Counted from the stretch's first letter, positions 43,786-52,562 are shown. The stretch is 63,720 nucleotides of DNA from RUG714 sp964623515 (GCA_964623515.1 CAZURV010000010.1:1-63720), one strand, 5' to 3'. Numbers and translations: made by a program. The notes: generated by a model from the sequence alone, not told the origin.

Positions 43786-44247
43786 TCATTTCAGGCTTCC
43801 GAGGCTTGTTAAAATCTGTCCGTTCTTAATGGTTATGATCCCAAATTCCCCGTGGCAAACGGCACCGGGATTCAAATAATATATTCCGCCGCAGTAATCG
43901 GAATAAGAGATATGCGTATGCCCAAACAGACATATATCCGCACCAAGCTTTTCAGCTCTTGCTTTAATATCATCATATCCGTGCTTGACGCCATATTTAT
44001 GCCCATGACAGAAAAAAATCTTTTTGCCCGCAAATTCACGAAATTCTTCCTCTTGATATACACTGTAAAAATCACAGTTTCCGCTCACAAAAAAGAATTT
44101 TTGATTTTCATTTGCCGATTCTCTTCCCGAATAATCATTTAATCCATCTCCCAAAACAATAACAGCGTCCGCATCATGATGCAAATCAAGAATATCGGAT
44201 ACCGTATTCAGAGAACCGTGACTGTCTGACATCACAATTATTTTCAT
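43786..44247 (-). CDS. YfcE/MJ0936-type metallophosphoesterase
   Basis: Cytoplasmic calcineurin-like phosphodiesterase of 153 residues. Metal ligands appear in order: DSH (8-10), GDG (33-35), GNCD (56-59), CHGH (79-82) and GHTH (107-110). The biological substrate is unknown; characterised relatives hydrolyse phosphodiesters in vitro. It stands alone between a terminator and a divergent operon. Confidence 0.9.
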   Translation of the reverse strand: MKIIVMSDSHGSLNTVSDILDLHHDADAVIVLGDGLNDYSGRESANENQKFFFVSGNCDFYSVYQEEEFREFAGKKIFFCHGHKYGVKHGYDDIKARAEKLGADICLFGHTHISYSDYCGGIYYLNPGAVCHGEFGIITIKNGQILTSLGSLK

Positions 44248-44308
44248 TCATACACTTCTTTCTTCTCACATATTATTTAATATTATAACTGTTAGAGGAG
44301 GAAAGTCA

Positions 44309-44518
44309 ATGAACAGTAAAGAAATTGACAACCTTATAAATAACCTTAACAATCAAAATTTGAAGAAATTTGCCGACAAACATCTTGATTCCGAAAAGCA
44401 AAAGCAGTTTAAAGAAATTCTATCCGACAAACACAAAATAGACGCTATTATGCAATCCAAGGAAGCGCAGGATTTAATAAAAAAACTAAGGGGAAAACAA
44501 AATGGAAAACATCAATGA
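44309..44518 (+). CDS. Small charged helical protein, unknown
   Basis: No family recognised. 69 residues, strongly charged and probably all helical (IDNLINNLNNQNLKKFADKH, KIDAIMQSKEAQDLIKKLRG), without signal or membrane segment. A strong AGAGGAGG site precedes the ATG. It overlaps the next gene by 17 bases and forms a coupled three-gene unit. Confidence 0.75.
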   Translation: MNSKEIDNLINNLNNQNLKKFADKHLDSEKQKQFKEILSDKHKIDAIMQSKEAQDLIKKLRGKQNGKHQ

Positions 44519-44858
44519 CAGTTTGCATGATATCATTGCAAATTTAAGCGATAAGGATATTGATAATCTGAAAAATATGGCGCAGAACATCTTCGGCGGA
44601 GAAAATGCCGAACCGAATAAGGAAAACAGCGCTTCCGGCGACCTGTCTAATATAAATTTTGCCCAAATCGGGCAGATTATGAATACCGTGAAAGGCGAAG
44701 ATGACAGAACAAAACTGATTAAAGCGCTCAAGCCCATGCTTTCCCCCTCAAAGCAGAGGAAAGCCGATGAAGCAATCAAAATGCTACGTTTATTCCGGAT
44801 TCTGCCCTTAATCCGCGATTCGGGGCTTCTAAAAGGTTTTTTGGAGGATAACGAATGA
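44502..44858 (+). CDS. Unknown helical protein of a coupled three-gene operon
   Basis: 118 residues, no family recognised. It has an acidic N-terminus (LHDIIANLSDKDIDNLKNMA), a Gly/Asn/Glu linker at about 32-48, and a helical C-terminal half (IGQIMNTVKGEDDRTKLIKA, ADEAIKMLRLFRILPLI) that is amphipathic near the end. Soluble. AAGGGG precedes the ATG within the upstream gene. Its last four bases overlap the next start. Confidence 0.75.
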   Translation: MENINDSLHDIIANLSDKDIDNLKNMAQNIFGGENAEPNKENSASGDLSNINFAQIGQIMNTVKGEDDRTKLIKALKPMLSPSKQRKADEAIKMLRLFRILPLIRDSGLLKGFLEDNE

Positions 44859-45166
44859 ACTTTTCATATGATGAACTGGTAAGACTTGAAAACGAGGCCA
44901 TGCGGCGGGTAAAGCAAATTAACGAAAGTGAGCGCCATACGGCCAAACAGATAAATGAAAAATTATCAAAAAATAATAAAAGCGAAGAAATACCAAAAGC
45001 AAAACATACGCCGATGCCTGCAAATATAGCAAAACCGAAGAATCCTTTTTCTCCGGGCGGACTTATGAACGGTGATTCTGCGCTTCTTATGGCAATCATA
45101 CTCCTTTTAAGCCGCGAAAATACAGATTCCATTCTGCTCCTTGCGCTTGTTTATGTGCTGATGTGA
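44855..45166 (+). CDS. Unknown protein with hydrophobic C-terminus
   Basis: 103 residues, no family recognised. It has a charged helical N-terminus (LVRLENEAMRRVKQINESER), a Pro/Lys-rich middle (KHTPMPANIAKPKNPFSPGG) and two short leucine-rich hydrophobic stretches (SALLMAIILLLS, SILLLALVYVLM) that end the protein. The C-terminus may insert in the membrane and recruit the two upstream gene products. Translationally coupled by ATGA. Confidence 0.75.
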   Translation: MNFSYDELVRLENEAMRRVKQINESERHTAKQINEKLSKNNKSEEIPKAKHTPMPANIAKPKNPFSPGGLMNGDSALLMAIILLLSRENTDSILLLALVYVLM

Positions 45167-45287
45167 AAGAAAAAAGGTTAAAACAGAAAAATGCCATTCT
45201 AAACCACACCGGGTTCAGTTTAAGCCGATTATTGACAGAACGTGTGTTTTTTGCTAAAATTAAGAAAGTATTTTGTGGGAGATATTT

Positions 45288-45725
45288 ATGGAAAACAAGA
45301 ACAATAATGCTTTGCTTGATAAAACAGAAAATACCGAAGAAAAAACGATCATGTTTCATATCGGCAACGGCAAAAACAAGAAAGCCGAAAATCCGGAACC
45401 TTCAAAAATAAGTAAGCCCGATTTTTCCAATACCCAAATACCGGAAACTTACGAGGATATTTACAGTACGGAAATCGGAGTTGAAACAGAGAAAAAATAC
45501 TCCGCAGACAATGTTATAGCAATTGAAGAAGTTTTTGAAAACATAGAGACTCCTGTAAACAGCGGATATACAGAAAATGCAGACGATGAATTTTATATGG
45601 AAAAATATTCAGACCTCATCGCCAAAAGGCAATCCAAAAAGCATCGTAAAGGTATAATGCTTGCCATTTCGGTGGTGATTGCTTTGGCCGCCGCTTCGGC
45701 TATTTGTTTCTTTTTGCTGAAATAA
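45288..45725 (+). CDS. Tail-anchored membrane protein, unknown
   Basis: 145 residues from MENKNNN, with GGGAG upstream. The body is polar and acidic with low complexity; the last 25 residues are a basic stop (KRQSKKHRKG) followed by one hydrophobic helix (IMLAISVVIALAAASAICFF) and LLK. The topology fits a cytoplasmic domain anchored by its C-terminus. No family recognised. It lies 120 bases after the three-gene unit, on the same strand. Confidence 0.7.
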   Translation: MENKNNNALLDKTENTEEKTIMFHIGNGKNKKAENPEPSKISKPDFSNTQIPETYEDIYSTEIGVETEKKYSADNVIAIEEVFENIETPVNSGYTENADDEFYMEKYSDLIAKRQSKKHRKGIMLAISVVIALAAASAICFFLLK

Positions 45726-45832
45726 TATTTTAATATATCAAAAAAGGATTGTTTTCAAAAATTCAAAACCTGATTTTCTTTGCTGTTTTTCATAAAAAAC
45801 AGCCCGAATTGCCGCAGGCATAAACCAGAAAC

Positions 45833-45876
45833 AAAAAATCTCCCGCATTAGCTAAATATTCCGGCTAATGCGGGAG
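45833..45876 (-). terminator. Terminator after the TTPIVWF lipoprotein gene
   Basis: 13-bp perfect stem CTCCCGCATTAGC/GCTAATGCGGGAG followed on the minus strand by ATTTTTTG. Confidence 0.9.
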
Positions 45877-45898
45877 ACGCTATTTTACGAGTTATAAA

Positions 45899-46273
45899 TC
45901 AAAACCAAACAATAGGTGTTGTGTTCGCTTTGGTCGAACCTTTGGATATGGTGTCTGTTTCTTTAGCGGTAGTTTTTTCAGTCTGCTTTTTAGTTGTTGT
46001 TTTCTCCGAAGCAGTTTGCTTTTTAGTTGTTGAAGCTGATGAACTGTTTTTAGATGCAGTCGTTTTATTTTCGGCCTTTGCAGTCGAACTCTTTGTTGTT
46101 TTATCAGCAACTGCACTGCCCTCGTTATCGGAAACAACAGCCGAATCACTGACCGACTCTGAAGAATTGCCCGCCGAAATGTTTTTTGAGTCACCGTTAT
46201 CCTTGGAGCACCCGAAACACATAAGCATTGCCATCGCAATAACACCGCACATCACATATTTTAATTTATTCAT
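45899..46273 (-). CDS. Lipoprotein with Ser/Thr/Lys stalk and C-terminal TTPIVWF motif
   Basis: 124 residues from the ATG at MNKLKYVMCG. The signal peptide ends in lipobox MCFGC, so the protein is probably lipid-anchored outside the cell. Nearly all the rest is a low-complexity Ser/Thr/Lys stalk (STAKAENKTTASKNSSSAST, KKQTEKTTAKETD). The last nine residues, ANTTPIVWF, repeat the C-terminus of the two small peptides at 62936 and 63373. It looks like a flexible tether presenting that motif. No known family; function unknown. AAAGGATG is the ribosome site. Confidence 0.8.
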   Translation of the reverse strand: MNKLKYVMCGVIAMAMLMCFGCSKDNGDSKNISAGNSSESVSDSAVVSDNEGSAVADKTTKSSTAKAENKTTASKNSSSASTTKKQTASEKTTTKKQTEKTTAKETDTISKGSTKANTTPIVWF

Positions 46274-46303
46274 TTTTAACACATCCTTTTATGCTATAAA
46301 AAT

Positions 46304-46332
46304 ATTAAAACATATTGCCGTGTTAAAATCAA
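46304..46332 (-). promoter_or_regulatory. Possible promoter of the TTPIVWF lipoprotein
   Basis: TTGATT (46327-46332), 17 bases, TTTAAT (46304-46309) on the minus strand, 31 bases before the start codon. Confidence 0.45.
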
Positions 46333-46510
46333 GTGAAAACCGCAAACATGTTTAGCGTAGCTTAAAATACCCAATACCTGTAGATTTTAAAAGCAGTATC
46401 GAAAACATGCTATTTTTAGATACTAACAACGTATAGCTTTGTTATCCTTTGGAATTAAATCACAGTAAAAACAATTGTTTGTATTTGCAAGCGTAATCAT
46501 TTCATACGGT

Positions 46511-46690
46511 TTTAAATTTCAATCAGAGCAGTGCTCCACTAAACTCGCTTGATGGGGCTTGCGAACGATTGTAACCTGCGCAGGGAGCGTTCGCTCCTCA
46601 GGGCTTTAGTGGGAGATTGTCACTCACACACTGAAATTTTGAAATATCCCCGCCGCCTAAGAGGCGGGGACATTGGCGAATAGTTTATAA
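46511..46690 (+). repeat. Family A repeat, copy 5
   Basis: TTTAAATTTCAATCAGAGCA to GCGAATAGTTTATA. In the middle stem one C-G pair of copy 1 is replaced by T-A (TTTAGTGGGAG with CACTGAAA), a compensated change. No gene is seen elsewhere in 46333-46736. Confidence 0.8.
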
Positions 46691-46736
46691 TTAATAAGGA
46701 GCTTACTTGTCAGATCCTTAGCTTTTAGCTGATTAA

Positions 46737-46775
46737 AACGGTGCCCGTCTTTAATCTGGACACCGTTTCTTTTAA
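46737..46775. terminator. Probable terminator after the SH3b hydrolase gene
   Basis: AACGGTG/CACCGTT stem with a 17-base loop, followed by TTTCTTTT on the plus strand and TTTT on the minus. Confidence 0.6.
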
Positions 46776-46835
46776 AAACTATTTTTCCGAAATAGTTTGA
46801 TTTGAATTACATAGCCTTTTCAAATATTTCGTAGA

Positions 46836-48956
46836 TTATACTTTCTTTATATAATCCTTTGAGGCGAAGCCGTTATAACTCTTGCCCTTGTATGTGAATA
46901 TAACGCGATACCAATTTCCGGTGGAGGAATACAGCAACACTTTGGTTCCGCTCGGGATTTTAACGAGAACCGCCGAGCCCGTGCTTGCTGATTTTCTGAT
47001 ATTGAGCGAACTCGCGTCATATACTTTCCCGTAAGAAAGAACGGTTATATATTTTTTGTTCACATATCCTGTTAGTGTCTTATTATTTACGGAAACGGAA
47101 ATCTTGTACCAGTTTCCGCTTGTCCCCAAAATATTAACCAGTTTGCCACTCTTCAACACCGTGAGAATGCTTGCATTTGACGACGCAGACTTCCTCATAT
47201 TCAGGTTTGCGGTATTCACCTTGCCTTTTTTAGCAGACGACGCAGAAGATGAAGATGAAGATGAAGATGAAGATGACGTCGTTTTTATATAGCTCTTGGA
47301 AACATATCCGGTTATCGTCTTTTTATTGACCGAAACGGAAATTTTATACCAGCTTCCGCTCGTTCCCAATATGTTAACACTCTGATTTTTCTTAATTACG
47401 GCAAGAACTTTTGCCGATGTTGAAGCTGATTTCCTCACATTCAGGCTTGAAGCCGTTACCGTTCCCTTTTTCACTGCCGCCGCCGCTTTGCTCACAACTG
47501 CGCAGATATAACTTGTCGCTCCCTTGGAGGAAGTTGCCTTGAGAACAACGGTGCCGGCGGTTTTACCGGTTAACGTATTGCCCGAAACACTTACAACGCC
47601 CGCGCCGGTGGTTTTGACGGATGTATACTTCACCTTATCCGAAGTTTTCGGCTTAAGGGTAATTTTTGAACCGACTTTTAAAGAAACCCCCGCGCACATA
47701 TCAATATATGCCGCCATAGCCCAGCCGTAAGTTTTCATTTTGCTTCCACTGATAATTTTCAGATAAACCCAGCCGTTCTTTCTGGTACCCGTCAAAACAA
47801 TCGTACCGGAAGGAACCGTGGTTACAACAGACGATGAAGTGCTTGCCGAGGAACGTATATTCAGGTTCGAAGCACTGCTGTTCACATATCCTATATTTGA
47901 GCTTGTTCCTAAGCTGTCAAAATGAAGGGTGCTTGAACTATACGAAACTTTATCCATATTATTGTAAACAGGGATAACAAACGTATGAGTTTTATCGAGA
48001 TATCCGAGCTTGCTGTAACTTGAATATGTATAGGAAGATTCGGCAATTACGCCGTCAACCGTCTGCATATACTGATGATCGTATGCCTGATACATGGAGT
48101 AAGGATGAACCTGAAATTTTTGCAGATAGGAAGTATACTGCCATGGTGATTGATCTTTTTTTGAACTTGAAATATAATATTTCGATATAAATTCAACGCC
48201 GCCCATCATCGCAAGATAGGGCGTTTTCCAATTTTGATTTTTGGCATACTTTGCAGACCCTGCTACAGTTCCGCCAATGTTAAAAAAGTTGTAATACCCT
48301 TCATAGCCTTTATATTTGCCCAGCGCGATACTCGACGGATTGGAAGCGCCCACCTCTTTTGTTATTCTGGAAACGATAAACAAAGCGTCAACGTTATATT
48401 TTTTTGCTGCCGCAAGGATTATTTTGGCATAACTTGCGGTCACGCCGCTTGAATTGGTGTATGAAAGATTAGCCATAAAAGATGATTTGTCTTTCAGCAC
48501 TTTCTGAATATCAGCAACCGTATAATACGACTTGTTTGTGAGATATTCAAATTGAAATATATCGCTGTCATTCAGATAATTTACAGGATCCATACATTCT
48601 GCAATATAATCACGGCTGGCGCATCTGTCAACCGAACTTAACACATGAAACGCTGCGTTTTTACAGCTTGACGAACAAGCTTTCGGATCGGTGGCAGACA
48701 CATTCTGAACCGTACAAAGTTGCCTGCGGCAATTATGCTCGGCATCTATCGCCGTATTAAAATCAATGCCGACGGTAAGACGTTTAAACGTCCAATTCGG
48801 ATGAGCCGCATGGAGTGCCTTCAGCCCGGCACGATACGATGACGGAAATTGTTTTAATACAGCGTCAAAATTATCAGCTGATGCAACAGGTATCAATACA
48901 GCGGTTAAAACTACAGCGACGGCCAAAATAAACGAAATTGATTTTTTTAACTTCAT
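46836..48956 (-). CDS. Secreted glucosaminidase-like cell-wall hydrolase with four SH3b repeats
   Basis: 706 residues. A Sec signal peptide (LILAVAVVLTAVLIPVASA-type, cleaved near 27) leads to a unique Cys-rich segment at about 77-120 with seven Cys. A glucosaminidase-type catalytic region follows at about 165-300 (FIVSRITKEVGAS with the likely catalytic Glu, YNFFNIGG). SH3b repeat 1 (about 355-420), a Big_2-like immunoglobulin domain (about 425-495) and SH3b repeats 2-4 (to the end; each has LN(I/V/M)R.SAS and G.WY) complete it. A poly-Ser linker follows repeat 2. It likely cuts peptidoglycan glycan strands during growth. Confidence 0.85.
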   Translation of the reverse strand: MKLKKSISFILAVAVVLTAVLIPVASADNFDAVLKQFPSSYRAGLKALHAAHPNWTFKRLTVGIDFNTAIDAEHNCRRQLCTVQNVSATDPKACSSSCKNAAFHVLSSVDRCASRDYIAECMDPVNYLNDSDIFQFEYLTNKSYYTVADIQKVLKDKSSFMANLSYTNSSGVTASYAKIILAAAKKYNVDALFIVSRITKEVGASNPSSIALGKYKGYEGYYNFFNIGGTVAGSAKYAKNQNWKTPYLAMMGGVEFISKYYISSSKKDQSPWQYTSYLQKFQVHPYSMYQAYDHQYMQTVDGVIAESSYTYSSYSKLGYLDKTHTFVIPVYNNMDKVSYSSSTLHFDSLGTSSNIGYVNSSASNLNIRSSASTSSSVVTTVPSGTIVLTGTRKNGWVYLKIISGSKMKTYGWAMAAYIDMCAGVSLKVGSKITLKPKTSDKVKYTSVKTTGAGVVSVSGNTLTGKTAGTVVLKATSSKGATSYICAVVSKAAAAVKKGTVTASSLNVRKSASTSAKVLAVIKKNQSVNILGTSGSWYKISVSVNKKTITGYVSKSYIKTTSSSSSSSSSSSASSAKKGKVNTANLNMRKSASSNASILTVLKSGKLVNILGTSGNWYKISVSVNNKTLTGYVNKKYITVLSYGKVYDASSLNIRKSASTGSAVLVKIPSGTKVLLYSSTGNWYRVIFTYKGKSYNGFASKDYIKKV

Positions 48957-49174
48957 TTTACTTCTCCTTATCTGTTCAACAAAAATCGAAAAGCGGCAGT
49001 TTTATCCTGAGTGAAAACCATCCACTACAAAAATGTTTACGTTCCGACGGCGGTAAACCTTATCGTCCTGCTATTCTCCTATTAGAAAATGATAACATAA
49101 TTCTTCCGCATTTGCAAAAAATACATCATATAGTTAATAAAATGTAAAAAATTTGTAACCTTTATCTAAACTTT

Positions 49175-49642
49175 TTAATCAATTAGCGCTACTGCGCTCG
49201 CACTTATGCCCTCGCCCCTGCCAGTAAAACCGAGTTTTTCCTCAGTTGTTGCCTTAACGTTTACAGAATCGGCACTTATGCCGCATGCTTCGGCTATATT
49301 CTTCCTCATCTGCCCGATATATTCCGCCATTTTCGGCGCTTGTGCAATAATCACAGAATCAATATTTATAACCTTATATCCTTTTTCATTTACTTTCTGC
49401 ACAACTGTTTTGAGTAATCCCAGACTGTCTGCACCGCTGAATTTTTCATCTGTATCGGGAAAAAGCTTCCCTATATCTCCGAGCGCCGCCGCACCTAAAA
49501 GTGCATCGCTCACTGCATGAAGCAGAACGTCCGCATCTGAATGTCCGAGCAGACCTTTATCATACGGTATATCTACACCGCCGATAATCAACTTCCTTCC
49601 GGATACAAGCTTATGCACATCGTAGCCCTGACCGATTCTCAT
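49175..49642 (-). CDS. ispF: 2-C-methyl-D-erythritol 2,4-cyclodiphosphate synthase
   Basis: Fifth step of the MEP isoprenoid pathway. 155 residues from MRIGQGYDVH, where GGAGGGG precedes the ATG. Zinc ligands are in GYDVHKL (Asp8, His10) and LLGHSDADVLLHA (His42); KATTEEKLGFTGRGEG ends the protein. ispE, two steps earlier in the pathway, lies at the right end of the window. Confidence 0.97.
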   Translation of the reverse strand: MRIGQGYDVHKLVSGRKLIIGGVDIPYDKGLLGHSDADVLLHAVSDALLGAAALGDIGKLFPDTDEKFSGADSLGLLKTVVQKVNEKGYKVINIDSVIIAQAPKMAEYIGQMRKNIAEACGISADSVNVKATTEEKLGFTGRGEGISASAVALID

Positions 49643-49662
49643 ATTTCCCCTCCTTAAAAAGA

Positions 49663-49720
49663 AACAACCGGACAGTAATACGGCGGATTTCACCAAGAGG
49701 AATCGCCCTGACCGGCTGTT
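49663..49720 (-). promoter_or_regulatory. Long hairpin leader upstream of ispF
   Basis: On the minus strand AACAGCCGGTCAG pairs with CTGTCCGGTTGTT (12 of 13 positions, two outer G-U), enclosing a second stem GGCG-ATT/AAT-C-CGCC. TTTCTTTTT follows directly, then the ispF ribosome site. It could be the terminator of the upstream foldase gene or an attenuator of ispF. Confidence 0.5.
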
Positions 49721-49858
49721 TTGACTTAAACAAAATATTTATGTTTCAAACATCGGGAAATACCTTTATCGCGGATGTTATCCACAAACACAGCCAAATT
49801 TTTTCGCTGCGCCCCGCCGAACGGCGCGGAAAATCACATTTTATGCAATGCTGTGCAT

Positions 49859-51559
49859 TTAATTATTTTCTGAATCCGATGCTTTGGTTGTTGAAGCGGC
49901 AGTTGTTGTGGTAGTGGTTGTGCTCTTCTGCGCTTTTTTATACTCTTTTACTCCCGCAACGAGACTCCAGCCGAGTTTTTTTACAGTCAATTCATGTTCT
50001 TTGCTTTCAAGTGTATTGTTTACAGTTGTTTCAAGATATTCGGACGACATTTGTTCGGGAATATCTGTTTTCCAGAACGGACCGTTGGCTTTCACAAAAT
50101 ACATGATATGATAACCGTAATCCGTTTTAACGATAGCATGATCGCCGGGTTTCCTTCCGGATGCAAAGCACCAGTCGTTAAATTCCGTAACCATATCTCC
50201 CGGCTTTACGTTTTCATAAAGTCCGCCGTTATCGGTAGAACCGGTATCCGCTGAATTATCTGCTACGAGAGATGAAAAATTCTCTTCCGTGGGATTCTTT
50301 TTCCATTGTGCATAAATCTCTTCAGCCTTGGTTTTTGCCGCTGCCCATTCTTCATCAGTATAGGTTTCGCTTCCGCTTTCCGACTCGGGCTGAATCAGGA
50401 TATGCCTGACGTTTATCGTATTGAACACCTTGGCCTGTGTTTCAATCAGAACAAGATCGTAAGAAAAAATCTTGTTCTCATAATCCGCGCTGTACACAAG
50501 TTTTAACGAGCCTTTTGAAGCGCCGGAAGCAACCCATTGCTGTGCGCTTGTTCCGATACCGGACATATTGCTTACAAGACCGGAAGCCGTTACATCATCA
50601 CTTGTTTTACCCTCTCCGCCGTTTTTCTTATCATATGCGGAAACAAGACTTGCAAATTTTGAGGGATTCGCTTTAACACTATTATAAATTTTATCGGCGT
50701 CTGCTTTAACTGTTTTTGCAGCGCTTGCCACAATCTTATCAATTTGGGCATTTGTAAGTTCATCGTTTTCAAGCTTTTCGGAAACGGAAGAAGTATCAAT
50801 AGTGAACTGATAATATTTTATTCCTGCAGTTTTATAGTTCTGAATATTATCCTTGTAATATTGCTGAATATCCGAATCCTTGAGTCCCTCTTCATACACC
50901 TCGGAAATATGCTCCTTTGCGTTTTCCGCCTTATAGCAATCCTCAAGCCATGTGCGAAGCACTTTTTCAGTAACGCCGTTACCGTAAGACGCAAGAAGAT
51001 ACGCGTTAAGAGAATATCCGTTTTCCTCCGCTGATTCCGAAAGCGATGATATGGACTCATCAATTTCTTTAATCTGGTCTTCAGTCAGTTCATTGCCCTC
51101 CGCATCTTTGAAAGTGTAAACATCCTGAACGAGTTCTTTTGCGCTTTCTTCAAAATATTCTCCCCATGTTTTTTCCTGATCGTACACGCAGGGATCTGTG
51201 CTGGGCGTATCCTGAGAATAAAAAGAATAATTATACTGCTCAGAATACTGCTGGCTCGCGGAATAAACTTGATTTTTTACCTGCGCATAAGCGCAGTCCA
51301 GAACAACTGCGGAAATATTTTTATCTCCAACCTTAACTGCCGTTAAAGTTTTTGCAAATACCCCGAAATACGACAGCAAACCGAAAGTTATTGCAAGAAC
51401 CGCCGCAACTCCCACAACAATGCCGACAATCTTTTCAGCACGGTTAACCTTTTCACGATTGCGGTTTATATAACTGTTTTTCTTTTTCTTTTCCTTTGCA
51501 ATACGCTTTTTTCTTTCGAGCCTGTACTTTTCAGCCTCACTGAGTTGTTTTTTTGCCAT
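49859..51559 (-). CDS. Membrane-anchored PrsA-like foldase (SurA-N + parvulin)
   Basis: 566 residues. A basic cytoplasmic N-terminus (KKRIAKEKKKKN) precedes one membrane segment (IVGIVVGVAAVLAITFGLLS, about 46-65). A SurA-like chaperone region follows, then a parvulin PPIase domain at about 375-500 (VRHILIQPESESG, GGLYENVKPGDMV, TDYGYHIMYF). The tail is Thr-rich. It would help proteins fold outside the membrane. It is the last gene of the surface operon that starts at 56769; the 164-base gap before it could hold a separate promoter. Confidence 0.88.
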   Translation of the reverse strand: MAKKQLSEAEKYRLERKKRIAKEKKKKNSYINRNREKVNRAEKIVGIVVGVAAVLAITFGLLSYFGVFAKTLTAVKVGDKNISAVVLDCAYAQVKNQVYSASQQYSEQYNYSFYSQDTPSTDPCVYDQEKTWGEYFEESAKELVQDVYTFKDAEGNELTEDQIKEIDESISSLSESAEENGYSLNAYLLASYGNGVTEKVLRTWLEDCYKAENAKEHISEVYEEGLKDSDIQQYYKDNIQNYKTAGIKYYQFTIDTSSVSEKLENDELTNAQIDKIVASAAKTVKADADKIYNSVKANPSKFASLVSAYDKKNGGEGKTSDDVTASGLVSNMSGIGTSAQQWVASGASKGSLKLVYSADYENKIFSYDLVLIETQAKVFNTINVRHILIQPESESGSETYTDEEWAAAKTKAEEIYAQWKKNPTEENFSSLVADNSADTGSTDNGGLYENVKPGDMVTEFNDWCFASGRKPGDHAIVKTDYGYHIMYFVKANGPFWKTDIPEQMSSEYLETTVNNTLESKEHELTVKKLGWSLVAGVKEYKKAQKSTTTTTTTAASTTKASDSENN

Positions 51560-51723
51560 TGATTATTTTCCACCTTTCAGTTCAAAAAGCTTGAACTTAT
51601 TTTCCTTGATTGGTTTAACACAAACGGGAAGGAGAAGCCCTTTAATCCTTAACCGTCTTAACCTTTTATCCAAAAAACACTCGGAATCATTCCCCGAACG
51701 TTTTTATCACTTTTTCATAGAAT

Positions 51724-52539
51724 TTAAACCCGATATGCTCTGAAATTCGGCACGATACGCTCATCTTCCGGAGGAAGTTCCATATAATTGCCGTAAGCTT
51801 TCCTCAGTACGTAATCATAATCCTTCGGACATTTGTATTTTCTGCCGCCAAACTCAATCTCTGTTATTTCTTCATAAACAGAACGCTCAATTTTAACTTG
51901 ATCCATACTTTTATTATACTGAAGGTCCTGCATATCGGCAATATATTCCGCCCTGTCATAATCCGTCTTCGCCGCAACCTCGGATATATCGTTCATAACT
52001 TTACTCTGTCCGTATTTTCTTATATAACCAAGCTTCTGAAAATTAACAATTTTCTCTTTTAAACTCAAATGAGATACAGACAGCAAACAATCTTTTAACC
52101 CGCTTTTAAAAATGTTTTCAAGCTTCGCTGTTTCGTTTTGATCCTCCGGAAGAGCGTCAAGCGGGAAAATATCAAGCCAGACGCCAAATGGGATGTTACT
52201 TGTGGTACGCGTTATAACGAGCCTTGTATTCATATCGCACACTTTTATCCACGGCAGATAATAATTTTTCGTGTTTTTCCATGAAAAAGATTTTATATTT
52301 TCTTTTATATCCGCATTTTGAGTTAATTCCAAAAATTTTTCAAAATCAGGACGCGGCATAAAAATATCAATATCTTTATCCCAAGGGATAATATCTTTGT
52401 GCCGGACTGCACCAAGCAAAGTACCGTAAGCAAGATAATACCTGAGCGAATGCTCTTCACAAAAATCAACAACGATGCTTAATATTTGCTTTTCCGTATT
52501 CTGAATTTCTTCCAATGTCATATAGTTCAATTCACTCAA
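51724..52539 (-). CDS. LicD family phosphotransferase
   Basis: 271 residues. The LicD signature is clear: YYLAYGTLLGAVRHKDIIPW near 34-53, followed by DKDIDIFMPRPDFEKF with the metal-binding Asp residues. LicD proteins transfer phosphocholine or related groups to surface glycans; the donor here is unknown. The flippase gene ends 23 bases upstream, so the two are probably in one operon building a surface polysaccharide. Confidence 0.9.
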   Translation of the reverse strand: MSELNYMTLEEIQNTEKQILSIVVDFCEEHSLRYYLAYGTLLGAVRHKDIIPWDKDIDIFMPRPDFEKFLELTQNADIKENIKSFSWKNTKNYYLPWIKVCDMNTRLVITRTTSNIPFGVWLDIFPLDALPEDQNETAKLENIFKSGLKDCLLSVSHLSLKEKIVNFQKLGYIRKYGQSKVMNDISEVAAKTDYDRAEYIADMQDLQYNKSMDQVKIERSVYEEITEIEFGGRKYKCPKDYDYVLRKAYGNYMELPPEDERIVPNFRAYRV

Positions 52540-52562
52540 TTTCTATCCTCCCAAAAAACGAT

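Noticed and set aside
47056..47292. Plus-strand ORF with an acidic Glu/Asp repeat tail
   Set aside because: The acidic run is the complement of the Ser linker repeat of the SH3b protein, not an independent gene.
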